Shown: positions 26,242 to 34,206 of the stretch, in pieces
Layout: each line of letters begins with the position of its first letter
How positions within the stretch are numbered: position 1 is the first letter of the stretch
Origin: DATFKA01 sp042095835
GTDB taxonomy: Bacteria; Bacteroidota; Bacteroidia; Chitinophagales; Saprospiraceae
Length of the DNA stretch: 44,766 nt
Reading direction: 5' to 3'
Assembly (NCBI GenBank): GCA_042095835.1
Contig: JBELML010000038.1
Location: 1 to 44,766 of the forward strand
Program-made: the position numbers and the translations under genes
The notes under the pieces: model-generated
Seen by the model: only the letters and a program-made list of their open reading frames with translations
What the model was told of the DNA's origin: nothing
Database searches by the model: none

Positions 26242-27447
26242 ATGACAGAAGCCTTTATTTTTGATACACTACGTACACCAAGAGGCAAGGGGAAATCCAG
26301 TGGTGCCCTCTACGAAGTGAAACCCATCAACTTAGTGGGCACAGTACTCAATGAACTAAAAAATAGGACCCAGTTAGATACGAGTTTGGTCGATGATGTG
26401 ATCCTTGGCTGTGTAGGAGCTGTTGACGATCAGGGCTTCAATATCGCTAAAGCGGGTTTGATGTATGCGGGTTGGGATGAGCAAGTTGGTGGTATGCAGA
26501 TCAACCGATATTGTGCTTCAGGCTTAGAAGCGGTAAACCTGGCAGCTATGAAGGTAAAGTCCGGCTGGGATCAGCTCCTAGTTGCTGGAGGAACCGAAAG
26601 TATGAGTCGTATTCCTATTGGTAGCGATGGTGGCCCTTTGTTGCACGACCCTGAAGTATTGAATAAGCTAAATTATGTACCCCAAGGTGTTTCTGCCGAT
26701 CTGATTGCTACCATCGAAGGCTTTAGTAGAGAAGATGTCGATCAGTACGCGCTCCAATCTCAACAGCGGGCTGCCCATGCGCAGCAAGAAGGCTATTTTG
26801 AGCGCTCTATCGTACCCATAGTAGATAACCGTGGACTCACCATTCTCGGTCAAGATGAGCATATCAGGGCTGCTACTGATTTAGAAAGTTTGGGTGCATT
26901 AAAGCCAGCTTTTGCGGCGGTAGGAGCGATGGGCTTCGACCAGATGGCTATTCATAAATATCCCAATGTTGAAAGAATAAATCATGTACATACGGCGGGA
27001 AATTCCTCCGGGATTGTTGACGGTGCCGCCTTAGTCTTGATAGGAAGTAAAGAAATGGGAGAACGAATCGGCTTGCAACCAAGAGCAAAAATCCTATCGG
27101 CAAGTAATATCAGTGTAGAGCCAACCATCATGCTGACCGGACCTGCTCCCGCTGCTAAAAAAGCCCTGAAAAGAGCAGGAATGCAGGCTAGTGATGTTGA
27201 TATTTGGGAATGTAATGAAGCTTTTGCAGCAGTCGTTTTGAAATTCCTTAAGGAAATGAAGCTGAATCAGTCTGTAGTTAACGTCAACGGCGGTGCGATA
27301 GCTATGGGACATCCTTTAGGTGCTACCGGCGCTATGCTCCTAGGAACACTGCTAGACGAACTGGAACGAAGAGATTTGCAAACGGGAGGAGTTACGCTTT
27401 GTGTAGGAGGAGGAATGGGCGTATCTACCATCATAGAAAGATGCTAA
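26242..27447 (+). CDS. fadA: Acetyl-CoA C-acyltransferase (3-ketoacyl-CoA thiolase)
   Basis: A 401-residue thiolase that cleaves 3-ketoacyl-CoA with CoA in the last step of beta-oxidation. The acyl-accepting nucleophile is Cys91 in INRYCASGLEAV; the second half shows the CoA/base signatures WECNEAFAAVVL, NVNGGAIAMGHPLGATGA (His) and CVGGGMGVST (second Cys). Full length. It is followed 40 bp later by a bifunctional hydratase/dehydrogenase on the same strand, which makes the beta-oxidation role (FadA/FadI) more likely than a biosynthetic acetoacetyl-CoA thiolase. The symbol is by family and context; fadI would be equally fitting. Confidence 0.93.
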   Translation: MTEAFIFDTLRTPRGKGKSSGALYEVKPINLVGTVLNELKNRTQLDTSLVDDVILGCVGAVDDQGFNIAKAGLMYAGWDEQVGGMQINRYCASGLEAVNLAAMKVKSGWDQLLVAGGTESMSRIPIGSDGGPLLHDPEVLNKLNYVPQGVSADLIATIEGFSREDVDQYALQSQQRAAHAQQEGYFERSIVPIVDNRGLTILGQDEHIRAATDLESLGALKPAFAAVGAMGFDQMAIHKYPNVERINHVHTAGNSSGIVDGAALVLIGSKEMGERIGLQPRAKILSASNISVEPTIMLTGPAPAAKKALKRAGMQASDVDIWECNEAFAAVVLKFLKEMKLNQSVVNVNGGAIAMGHPLGATGAMLLGTLLDELERRDLQTGGVTLCVGGGMGVSTIIERC

Positions 27448-27487
27448 TATCACCACATCAAAACATCACTATTTATCACATAAATAA

Positions 27488-29611
27488 ATGATTCACTACA
27501 AAAAAGATACCGACCACATTGTAACTTTGACCTTGGACATGGCCGGGCGTACATCTAATGTGATTAATCATGAAATTCGAGAGGCTTTCATCCCTGTGCT
27601 TAGGCATTTACAAGAAGAAAAAAAGAAAGGCCTACTCAGGGGGGTAATCCTCACTTCTAATAAGAAATCTTTTTTGGCAGGAGGAGACCTCGAATACCTC
27701 TATCAGGCTTCTGATCCTGTTGAAATATTCAATTTCGCGGAAGATATGAAAGCTTTTTTTAGGGAACTAGAGCGCCCAGGGGTGCCGGTTGTAGCAGCTA
27801 TGAATGGTAGTGCTATCGGCTCTGGGTTTGAGGTAGCTTTAGCCTGTCATCACCGGATTGGTATCAACAAAAGTTACGCGAGATTTGGATTGCCAGAAGT
27901 AGAGTTGGGACTTATTCCTGGTGGCGGTGGTATTGTGCGGCTGATGTGGCTGCTGGGTATCGAAAAGGCTTTTCCTATATTGACTAGTGCGAAGTGGTAC
28001 AATCCTGAAGAGGCCCTGCGCGCAGGCTTGGTAGATGAGTTAGCCGATGATCGAAAAGACCTGCTTTGCAAAGCAAAAGAATGGCTACTTCAGAACCAAG
28101 AAAAACGAAGACCTTGGGATCAACCAGGACAATCTATTCCTGGTGGTTCTGCTAAAGAACAAAAAACGGCTAAGATTATTCGCCGCTTAGCTGCCCAGCT
28201 GGCAGCAGCAACACACAATAATCATCCTGCCAAGCAAGCCGTACTCAACGTCTTGGCTGATGGCTCAAAAGTAGATTTTGAAACGGCCTGTCGCATCGAG
28301 AGCCGCTACTATACCGATTTGGTCTTGAGCAAGGAAAGTAAAAATATGATCAAAGCTTTTTGGTTTGATCTAAATAAAATCAAAAATGGTTTAGGTAGGC
28401 CAAAAGGTTTTGGGAAGTTCCGACCTAAAAAAATAGGCATTATTGGTGCCGGAATGATGGGCTCTGGTATTGCCTATTCAGCACTGCTGAATGGCTTGGA
28501 TGTCATAATGAAGGATGTCTCCATTCCAATTGCTAACCGTGGGAAAGATTTGGTACTCCAAAAACTAGACACGGCAGTAGCAAAAGGGCTTTTACAAGAA
28601 CAGCAAAAATCCATTTTGATCAATAGACTGAAGACTACAGATCATTCCAAAGAATTTGAAACCTGTGATTTGGTCATCGAAGCTGTTTTTGAAAATAAAA
28701 TGGTCAAAGAAAAAGTGACAAGAGAAGCGGCCCAATATCTGGATGAGTACGCTATTTTTGCCACCAATACGGTATCTATTCCAATCACAGAGCTAAGTAA
28801 TGCTGCGCTTCGACCAGATAGCTATGTCGGCTTGCATTTTTTCCATCCAGCAGACGAGGTACCGCTGGTTGAAATTGTAAAAGGCGAAAAAACGGCCGAC
28901 GAAACCATCGCTCGGGCCTTTGATTTTGTACGCGGCATTGATAAGGTGCCTATTATTGTAAAAGATGATTGGGGTTTCTACGCTGCTAGAGTAAACAATA
29001 CCTATATACTTGAAGGCATTACCATGCTACAGGAAGGCTATCCCGCTGCTCTAATTGAGAATTTAGGACGACAATCAGGGATGCCTAAAGGGCCACTAGA
29101 ACTTGCTGATGAGTTGGGACTCAATCTAGTGATCCGATACGAGAAACAGGCTGCCGCCCATTATGGTCCGAAATATATTCAGCATCCAGCTGTAAAGGTG
29201 CTAGAAGATATGATCAATGAGCATAATCGATTAGGAGCTAGGAAAAAGCAAGGCTTCTACGAATACCAGGAGGAGGAAGTTTTCCTTTGGCCAGCTTTAG
29301 GAGAGCTATATGCTAGCAAAATGGGCTTGGAAGTGGATCGCGTGACTATTCAAGAACGCCTTCTTTTTGCTCAGGTCATTGAAGCCTTCTGGTGTCGCCA
29401 GGAAAAGGTGCTTATTTCTGAGGAAGCCGCCAATTTAGGGTCGATTTATGGCTGGGGATTTCCATCAGGTAAGGGAGGCGTGATTCAATATGTCAATGAC
29501 TATGGTGTACAAGCATTCCTAGAACAATGCCAAGTATTCCAAAAAAAGTTTGGTCAGCGCTTTCAAGCGCCGAAGTTACTCCGAAAAATGGCCCCTTTAG
29601 ATGTTACCTGA
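27488..29611 (+). CDS. fadJ: Bifunctional enoyl-CoA hydratase / 3-hydroxyacyl-CoA dehydrogenase
   Basis: A 707-residue multifunctional beta-oxidation enzyme. Residues about 10-190 are the crotonase domain, with oxyanion-hole GGDLEYLY, AIGSGFEVALACHH and LPEVELGLIPGGGG (the two catalytic glutamates). The dehydrogenase part starts with the NAD-binding IGIIGAGMMGSGIAYSA (about residue 315) and contains GLHFFHPADEVPLVEI (catalytic His region), followed by the C-terminal 3HCDH helical domains. It hydrates 2-enoyl-CoA and oxidises the L-3-hydroxyacyl-CoA; the product goes to the thiolase upstream. Length matches FadJ/FadB (about 715). Probably one operon with fadA. Confidence 0.94.
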   Translation: MIHYKKDTDHIVTLTLDMAGRTSNVINHEIREAFIPVLRHLQEEKKKGLLRGVILTSNKKSFLAGGDLEYLYQASDPVEIFNFAEDMKAFFRELERPGVPVVAAMNGSAIGSGFEVALACHHRIGINKSYARFGLPEVELGLIPGGGGIVRLMWLLGIEKAFPILTSAKWYNPEEALRAGLVDELADDRKDLLCKAKEWLLQNQEKRRPWDQPGQSIPGGSAKEQKTAKIIRRLAAQLAAATHNNHPAKQAVLNVLADGSKVDFETACRIESRYYTDLVLSKESKNMIKAFWFDLNKIKNGLGRPKGFGKFRPKKIGIIGAGMMGSGIAYSALLNGLDVIMKDVSIPIANRGKDLVLQKLDTAVAKGLLQEQQKSILINRLKTTDHSKEFETCDLVIEAVFENKMVKEKVTREAAQYLDEYAIFATNTVSIPITELSNAALRPDSYVGLHFFHPADEVPLVEIVKGEKTADETIARAFDFVRGIDKVPIIVKDDWGFYAARVNNTYILEGITMLQEGYPAALIENLGRQSGMPKGPLELADELGLNLVIRYEKQAAAHYGPKYIQHPAVKVLEDMINEHNRLGARKKQGFYEYQEEEVFLWPALGELYASKMGLEVDRVTIQERLLFAQVIEAFWCRQEKVLISEEAANLGSIYGWGFPSGKGGVIQYVNDYGVQAFLEQCQVFQKKFGQRFQAPKLLRKMAPLDVT

Positions 29612-29772
29612 TTTTCGACCAACAAGTATATTTTTACGATTTAATTCATACTTTTTACATATTTAGTGAACCATTTTCAAGATTTTATGTCTTGTGTGTG
29701 AAATTATTGGGAGGCTATTTTCATACTAACCTATTAATTGATGGTTAGAATTTTAGTTTTCAATAGATAATT

Positions 29773-29787
29773 GTGCATTAGTAAACT
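29773..29787. repeat. 15-bp direct repeat bracketing the cyclase-rhodopsin cassette, left copy
   Basis: GTGCATTAGTAAACT, identical to 31951-31965; the last 14 bases also occur at 31093-31106, at the rhodopsin start. It lies 5 bp before the cyclase start codon. An exact 15-mer can recur by chance in 45 kb, but the placement is notable. Confidence 0.5.
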
Positions 29788-29792
29788 GAATT

Positions 29793-30992
29793 TTGGAAAA
29801 TTACGATTACATCTTTACAGGTGGAGGCTGTGCAGCTTTGTGTACTGCTTGGTACATGAATGAAATCGGCCTCAATGGCAAAAAAGTTCTGATCATTGAT
29901 CAGGAGGAGAAAAATGGTAATGATAGAACCTGGTGCTACTGGTCTAAAGATGATGAGCATCCTTTTCCAGAATTGGTATCTAGTTCTTGGTCAAATATTG
30001 CTTTCGCTGATGATCAAGGTCTATACCAGCGTAAAAAACAATCCCATCAGTATAACCTCATTCGAAGCAAGGATTTCTACCAGCATTTAAAAGATGTTCT
30101 TAAACAGAACCCTGATATTGATTTCTATCAGGGTAGAGTGGAGCATATCGTAGAGCAATCAAACGAAGTAAAAGTCTGGGTGAATGGCGAGGTGTTCAGC
30201 GCCACAAAAGTTTTCAATAGTATACCGAATTGGAAAAACAAAGTACCTGGGCCGAATGAGTATTTCCTGAAGCAACACTTTATGGGCTGGTTTATTGAGA
30301 GCGAAGAAGCCTCTTTTGACCCCAATCAGGTAGTATTGATGGACTTCAGGACACCCCAACATGATCAAGCACGCTTTTTTTATATCCTCCCTTTCTCCAA
30401 GCATAGAGCATTGGTGGAGTTTACGGTCTTCTCCAAAGACTTATTAAAAGATATACAGTACAGGGCTGCTCTGGTAGATTATATCAAAGAGGTATTAGGC
30501 ATCAACACTTTTGTCATTGAGGAAGAGGAATATGGAGTGATACCTATGACCAATATCCCATTTATTGATCAACATTCAGAGCGAATTATCCCAATAGGTA
30601 CTACAGCTGGTTGGGTAAAACCAACTACGGGTTATGCTTTCCTAAATATTATAGAAAATAGCAAGACTACGGCTCGTGCTACTTTACTAGGAACTTCGGT
30701 AGATCATAGGCAGGCGTCTCAGGCGAGGTTCTCCTTTTACGATAATTTATTACTGCATATTCTCACCAATGAAGGAGAATCTGCAAAACGAATATTCTCT
30801 AAGCTGTTTAGAAATAATCCAATGGACCGTATTCTTACTTTTTTAAGGGAGTCGAGTCATCTGGGACAGGAAGTTGCCATTTTTACCAGTTTACCTTTTA
30901 AACCATTTTTAAAGGCATTGTGGAAAAGGTCAGTTGTGAAGTGGTTGGGACAAGGAAGGAAGCAGTTTAGACCGGCAATAGAAAAAAAATAG
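29793..30992 (+). CDS. crtY: Lycopene cyclase family protein
   Basis: A 399-residue FAD-dependent lycopene beta-cyclase that closes the end rings of lycopene to form beta-carotene, the precursor of retinal and xanthophylls. Signatures: IFTGGGCAALCTAWYM (FAD fold), NDRTWCYW, KQHFMGWFI, MDFRTPQ, FFYILPFSKH, EEEYGVIPMT and the GTTAGWVKPTTGYAF segment. The start must be the TTG at 29793 (or ATT just before), since TGA occupies 29787-29789 in frame and no ATG follows for 35 codons without losing the FAD motif. It precedes a proteorhodopsin by 95 bp on the same strand, so the pair likely supplies chromophore or antenna and opsin together. No blh (carotene dioxygenase) gene is in the window. Confidence 0.9.
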   Translation: MENYDYIFTGGGCAALCTAWYMNEIGLNGKKVLIIDQEEKNGNDRTWCYWSKDDEHPFPELVSSSWSNIAFADDQGLYQRKKQSHQYNLIRSKDFYQHLKDVLKQNPDIDFYQGRVEHIVEQSNEVKVWVNGEVFSATKVFNSIPNWKNKVPGPNEYFLKQHFMGWFIESEEASFDPNQVVLMDFRTPQHDQARFFYILPFSKHRALVEFTVFSKDLLKDIQYRAALVDYIKEVLGINTFVIEEEEYGVIPMTNIPFIDQHSERIIPIGTTAGWVKPTTGYAFLNIIENSKTTARATLLGTSVDHRQASQARFSFYDNLLLHILTNEGESAKRIFSKLFRNNPMDRILTFLRESSHLGQEVAIFTSLPFKPFLKALWKRSVVKWLGQGRKQFRPAIEKK

Positions 30993-31035
30993 AAAACCAA
31001 TTTTGAATTTATATGGAGGATTAAACTTTTTCATT

Positions 31036-31064
31036 TTGACAATGTTTAGCCTTCGTTTTTTAAC
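31036..31064 (+). promoter_or_regulatory. Possible promoter of the rhodopsin gene
   Basis: TTGACA (31036-31041, also TTTG at 31035) and TTTAAC (31059-31064) are 17 bp apart and 24 bp before the ATG. The -7 half is not the Bacteroidota consensus, so this is a weak prediction; the gene may instead be read from the cyclase promoter. Confidence 0.3.
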
Positions 31065-31087
31065 ACATTTTTAACAATCTCAACGAT

Positions 31088-31837
31088 ATGAATGCATTAG
31101 TAAACTTCGATTCGCTATTTTTGGCGACTCTTCAACAAGGTGATTATGTTGGTTTCACCTTTTTCATTGGTTCAATGGCAATGGCCGCAGCAACCGTTTT
31201 CTTTTTCTTCCAATATGCTCAAGTAGAGCCAAAATGGAAAAACTCTTTGTTGGTATCAGGTTTGATTACTTTCATCGCAGCTGTTCACTATTACTACATG
31301 AGAGATTTCTGGGCTGAAACAGGACAATCTCCGACAGAATTCCGTTATATCGACTGGATTTTGACCGTTCCATTGATGTGTGTAGAATTCTATTTGATCA
31401 CTAAGAAAGCTGGTGGTACTAAAGGTTTATTGTGGCGTTTGATCGCTGCTTCTTTAGGTATGCTTCTATTTGGTTTCTTAGGAGAGTCAACTGGTATCTA
31501 CAATACTGCTGAGACAGCAACTATGAGTTGGTTGATGGGACTATTGTCTGGTCTTTGTTACTTCTACATCCTCTATCTAGTAATGTTTGGTGAGGTTAAG
31601 AATCTTGCTGCCAATGCAGGACCTCAAGTTGCCAAAGCTGTAAACATTCTAGCATGGTTCGTACTTGTAGGTTGGGCAATTTACCCAATTGGTTACATCG
31701 CAGGTACAACTGGTGGTTTATTCGGTGCTCAGATTTTGACTGGTCTTCAAATGGATATTATTTACAACATCGGTGATGCTGTGAACAAGATTGGATTTGG
31801 TCTAGTTATTTATGCACTAGCCGTATCTGGTGAATAA
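31088..31837 (+). CDS. Proteorhodopsin, light-driven proton pump (green type, predicted carotenoid fenestration)
   Basis: A 249-residue seven-helix retinal protein. In helix C the residues Asp89-Thr93-Glu100 form the DTE pump motif (RYIDWILTVPLMCVEF); Arg86 and His67 match the proton-relay Arg94 and His75 of green proteorhodopsin. Met97 sits at tuning position 105, the green-absorbing type of marine Bacteroidota. Lys234 in DAVNKIGFG binds retinal and Asp230 is the second counterion. Gapless alignment through the shared GE and GWAIYP anchors puts Gly151 (LMGLLSG) where the standard protein has Phe152, the residue that is Gly in antenna-binding xanthorhodopsin. It should pump protons outward across the inner membrane and may bind a carotenoid. 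Codon use is biased to a few codons, as in highly expressed genes. Confidence 0.96.
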   Translation: MNALVNFDSLFLATLQQGDYVGFTFFIGSMAMAAATVFFFFQYAQVEPKWKNSLLVSGLITFIAAVHYYYMRDFWAETGQSPTEFRYIDWILTVPLMCVEFYLITKKAGGTKGLLWRLIAASLGMLLFGFLGESTGIYNTAETATMSWLMGLLSGLCYFYILYLVMFGEVKNLAANAGPQVAKAVNILAWFVLVGWAIYPIGYIAGTTGGLFGAQILTGLQMDIIYNIGDAVNKIGFGLVIYALAVSGE

Positions 31838-31867
31838 TACCTATTCAAACAAATAGACACAATAAAA

Positions 31868-31896
31868 GAGGGATCGATACTAGCTATCGGTCCCTC
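31868..31896 (+). terminator. Rhodopsin terminator, first hairpin
   Basis: GAGGGATCGATA (31868-31879) pairs with TATCGGTCCCTC (31885-31896), 12 bp with one G:U, loop of 5. It begins 30 bp after the rhodopsin stop and is followed by a moderate T/A stretch. Confidence 0.8.
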
Positions 31897-31915
31897 TCGA
31901 TTTAAGTATAAAAAA

Positions 31916-31945
31916 ACCTGCCCCTCTCAAAAGGAGGTAGCAGGT
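31916..31945. terminator. Second hairpin after the rhodopsin gene
   Basis: ACCTGC (31916-31921) pairs with GCAGGT (31940-31945), with inner CCTC/GAGG pairing around TCAAAAG. The A run at 31909-31917 would give U after the stem on the minus strand, so it may stop leftward transcription from the opposite side. Confidence 0.55.
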
Positions 31946-31950
31946 ACAAT

Positions 31951-31965
31951 GTGCATTAGTAAACT
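31951..31965. repeat. 15-bp direct repeat, right copy
   Basis: GTGCATTAGTAAACT, identical and in the same orientation as 29773-29787. The two copies enclose the whole crtY-rhodopsin-terminator segment of 2.2 kb. Confidence 0.5.
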
Positions 31966-32159
31966 AAGGACCAAATGTAGGACATAATTCCTACTTTTTC
32001 CACATTTTTTTTAAGATTTAACTAGGACTTGAAATAGTCGTTTAACAATTCTGTTGAACGGCTATTTCTTTTTGGCTTTGATTTTTATGGTATAAAGTAT
32101 TGGTAGTGAGTTGTTTACGACTTGCCTTGTTACTTGAATTTTTAGGGCGCTTCTATCCT

Positions 32160-33035
32160 CTAGCTTTCTGGTTTTTTGTTTAACTGCATGAATTGCCAAC
32201 CATTGTACAGGTTTTGGAAAAGGATATAAAAGATAGGACCTAAAGCAACCATAGGGCTTAAGAAGCTCAAAGCCACCCACAGCGAAAACATGGTATTCTT
32301 CCTGCCAAGTGCTATACCGCTTTCCCATCTCAAGTTAGTACGACCAATCAGCAGCTCCCCACATTTAAACATCAATAAGCAGCAACTACCAATAGCAAGC
32401 CCTGTAAAAATAAGTGTAGTCCAGGCTGCTCCTGATTCGAATCGTATAAAATAGGAGGCCTTACCCGCAGCAATGTAGATATTGAAAATAAAGAGATAAA
32501 AAGATAGCCAGTTGATACTATAGAAAAAGGGGAGGAGAGGTTGGCCAAAACGTTTAATGAGCTGGCTCAATATCAAAGGACCAAAGACCAAAATAAAGGT
32601 AGGACGAAGGACATTAAGTACATTCATTTCGCCTTCTACCTGGGCGATTTGAGGAAGTAAGAGCGGTAAAATGATGGCAATGAGTGGTGTAGTGATTAAG
32701 ACCGAAGCGGTCACGAATTCCACCTTGGTTTTTAAAAAAGAGGCCATTATGGGAGCACCAGCAGCAGTAGGAGCCAAGGTGATTACAAAGCAGGCCAAGG
32801 CAACCTCATAATTCCAATTTTTTAATAAGAAAAAAATACCAATAGGAAGGATGATATTCGCAAGGGTGACCAATAAGTGCTTTTGGTGCAAGACCTTCCA
32901 ATTGAAATCAATCTGTATAAAAGCTAGAAAGAGCATCCCCATCACGGCATACCTGACGATCCAGGTCCATTGGTAACCTTGATAAAAAATAATACCCAGA
33001 AGCATGGCCGAGAAAATGAATAAGAATTGGCGCAC
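32160..33035 (-). CDS. BASS-like (bile acid:sodium symporter fold) membrane transporter
   Basis: A 291-residue membrane protein with nine to ten predicted helices and two similar halves. The segments LAPTAAGAPIMASFLKT and, in the second half, GIALGRKNTMFSLWVAL resemble the helix-break motifs of BASS/ASBT-type sodium symporters. Substrates of the family include bile acids, pantoate, pyruvate and glycolate; nothing in the context tells which. Start MRQFLFIFSAMLL at 33035 gives a first membrane span at once. Assigned by motifs and helix pattern only; a distant hypothetical membrane family is the alternative. Confidence 0.6.
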   Translation of the reverse strand: MRQFLFIFSAMLLGIIFYQGYQWTWIVRYAVMGMLFLAFIQIDFNWKVLHQKHLLVTLANIILPIGIFFLLKNWNYEVALACFVITLAPTAAGAPIMASFLKTKVEFVTASVLITTPLIAIILPLLLPQIAQVEGEMNVLNVLRPTFILVFGPLILSQLIKRFGQPLLPFFYSINWLSFYLFIFNIYIAAGKASYFIRFESGAAWTTLIFTGLAIGSCCLLMFKCGELLIGRTNLRWESGIALGRKNTMFSLWVALSFLSPMVALGPIFYILFQNLYNGWQFMQLNKKPES

Positions 33036-33457
33036 CTTTTTTTGGGCAATTTAGGGTATTACTGCAAATAATACCTGATATTATCCTGTTCTTTGGTGTA
33101 TACTAGGGCAAACGCATTAAAATAAAAACTTAAAAAGAAATGCTTATTTCTCGAAATTAAGTGTAAAAAAGGTCAGAAGTGAAGTGCGGGAGGCCGCCTA
33201 GGCATTGTCTGAGCGGAGCGAGTTTGGCTAGGCAAGATTTTTTTGCTTCGTTTTTGTATCGAATGACAAAAATGAAGATGCTAGAGCGGTTTTGAATTGG
33301 AGTTTCAGTAAGAATTATAAGAAATTGCAGTAATAGCCTAGCTCTTACGAGCATTTTTCACGAATTCTAGAGGCAAAAGGGCATATTTTAGCCCGAAGGA
33401 TAAATTTTTGAACATGCTCTAATTTCAAACTCAAGCTGATTACGGAATCAAAACGAT
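33036..33457. other. 422-bp divergent intergenic region
   Basis: Lies between the starts of the BASS-like gene and truC. It contains the twin-hairpin element at 33184-33279; no promoter boxes recognised. Confidence 0.45.
33184..33279. repeat. Twin-hairpin intergenic element
   Basis: The first hairpin pairs CGCCTAGGC-type sequence near 33195-33203 with GGCTAGGC near 33225-33233 around TGTCTGAGCGGAGCGAG. The second pairs CTTCGTTTTTGT (33246-33257) with ACAAAAATGAAG (33266-33277), 11 of 12. From memory, similar sequences recur between genes in many Bacteroidota genomes; only one copy is in this window. Confidence 0.6.
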
Positions 33458-34147
33458 ATGAAACTTCCACTGCCCATCGTCTACGAAGACGATCACCTTA
33501 TCGCCATCAATAAACCACATGGGCTTTTGGTGCATCGATCTAAAATTGCCAGAAATGCAGACGTTTTTGCTTTACAGTTGCTGCGAGACCAGATTGGGCA
33601 GATGGTCTTTCCTGCTCATCGGCTGGATCGGAAAACTTCGGGTGTCCTTCTTTTCGCCAAAGATTCCCAAACCAATCGTTTAGTCCAAGAGCTTTTTAGA
33701 GAGAAAAGTATAGAGAAGGTCTACATAGCTCTCGTTCGCGGCTTTCTAGATGGTACTGGTATGATTGACTATGCCTTGACTAATGAAGATAAAATCCAAG
33801 AAGCACAGACCAACTATCGATGTATCCGGCAATTTGAGATACCTCTATCCGATGGTCGCTTTCCTACCTCGCGGTATACCTTGGTTGAGCTGCGACCTCA
33901 AACCGGGCGCTTCCATCAATTGCGAAAGCACATGGCGCATATTTTTCATCCAATCATTGGTGATCGACCTCACGGCTGCAATAAACAAAACCGTTTATGG
34001 AAAAATCAATACGCTATGACGCGGATGCTCTTGCACGCACAATCTTTATCATTTGAGCATCCCTACACCACAGAAATGATTCAAATAGAGGCCCCCAAAA
34101 GCGCAGCCTTCAATAAAGTATTGGAGATTTTGGAAGGAAAGGTATGA
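33458..34147 (+). CDS. truC: tRNA pseudouridine(65) synthase TruC-like (RluA family)
   Basis: A 229-residue pseudouridine synthase. The RluA-family catalytic motif is AHRLDRKTSGVLLFAK (catalytic Asp, about residue 54); the N-terminal YEDDHLIAINKPHGLLVHRS and the later LVELRPQTGRFHQLRKHMAH with HPIIGDRPHG are closer to TruC than to RluA/C/D, including the LVHRS motif and the DQIGQ stretch just before the active site. No S4 domain is present. It should isomerise uridine 65 in tRNA. Start at the ATG 33458. A 59-bp gap separates it from the DUF4240 gene on the same strand. Confidence 0.92.
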   Translation: MKLPLPIVYEDDHLIAINKPHGLLVHRSKIARNADVFALQLLRDQIGQMVFPAHRLDRKTSGVLLFAKDSQTNRLVQELFREKSIEKVYIALVRGFLDGTGMIDYALTNEDKIQEAQTNYRCIRQFEIPLSDGRFPTSRYTLVELRPQTGRFHQLRKHMAHIFHPIIGDRPHGCNKQNRLWKNQYAMTRMLLHAQSLSFEHPYTTEMIQIEAPKSAAFNKVLEILEGKV

Positions 34148-34206
34148 TGTCTACAGTTGTATGATCTGTAAAAATAGATTATATTCATTGAATTCAATTT
34201 ACAAAA

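Larger units (their letters stand above)
31838..32159. other. 322-bp convergent intergenic region
   Basis: Between the rhodopsin and the leftward BASS-like gene. It holds the two hairpins and the right 15-bp repeat listed separately; the rest, 31966-32159, is AT-rich with no recognised feature. Confidence 0.5.

Noticed and set aside
29612..29792. CTAACC/GGTTAG hairpin (29726-29748) as a terminator of fadJ
   Set aside because: Only a 6-bp stem with an 11-base AT loop and no T tract; too weak to call.
29793..31837. Complete retinal biosynthesis cluster
   Set aside because: No crtE, crtB, crtI or blh gene is present within the window; only crtY and the opsin are.
32062..32328. 88-residue minus-strand frame at the end of the BASS-like gene
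   Set aside because: Overlaps the better gene in another frame and has no hydrophobic or domain pattern.
33157..33354. 65-residue minus-strand frame between truC and the BASS-like gene
   Set aside because: It runs through the twin-hairpin repeat element, which explains the open frame.
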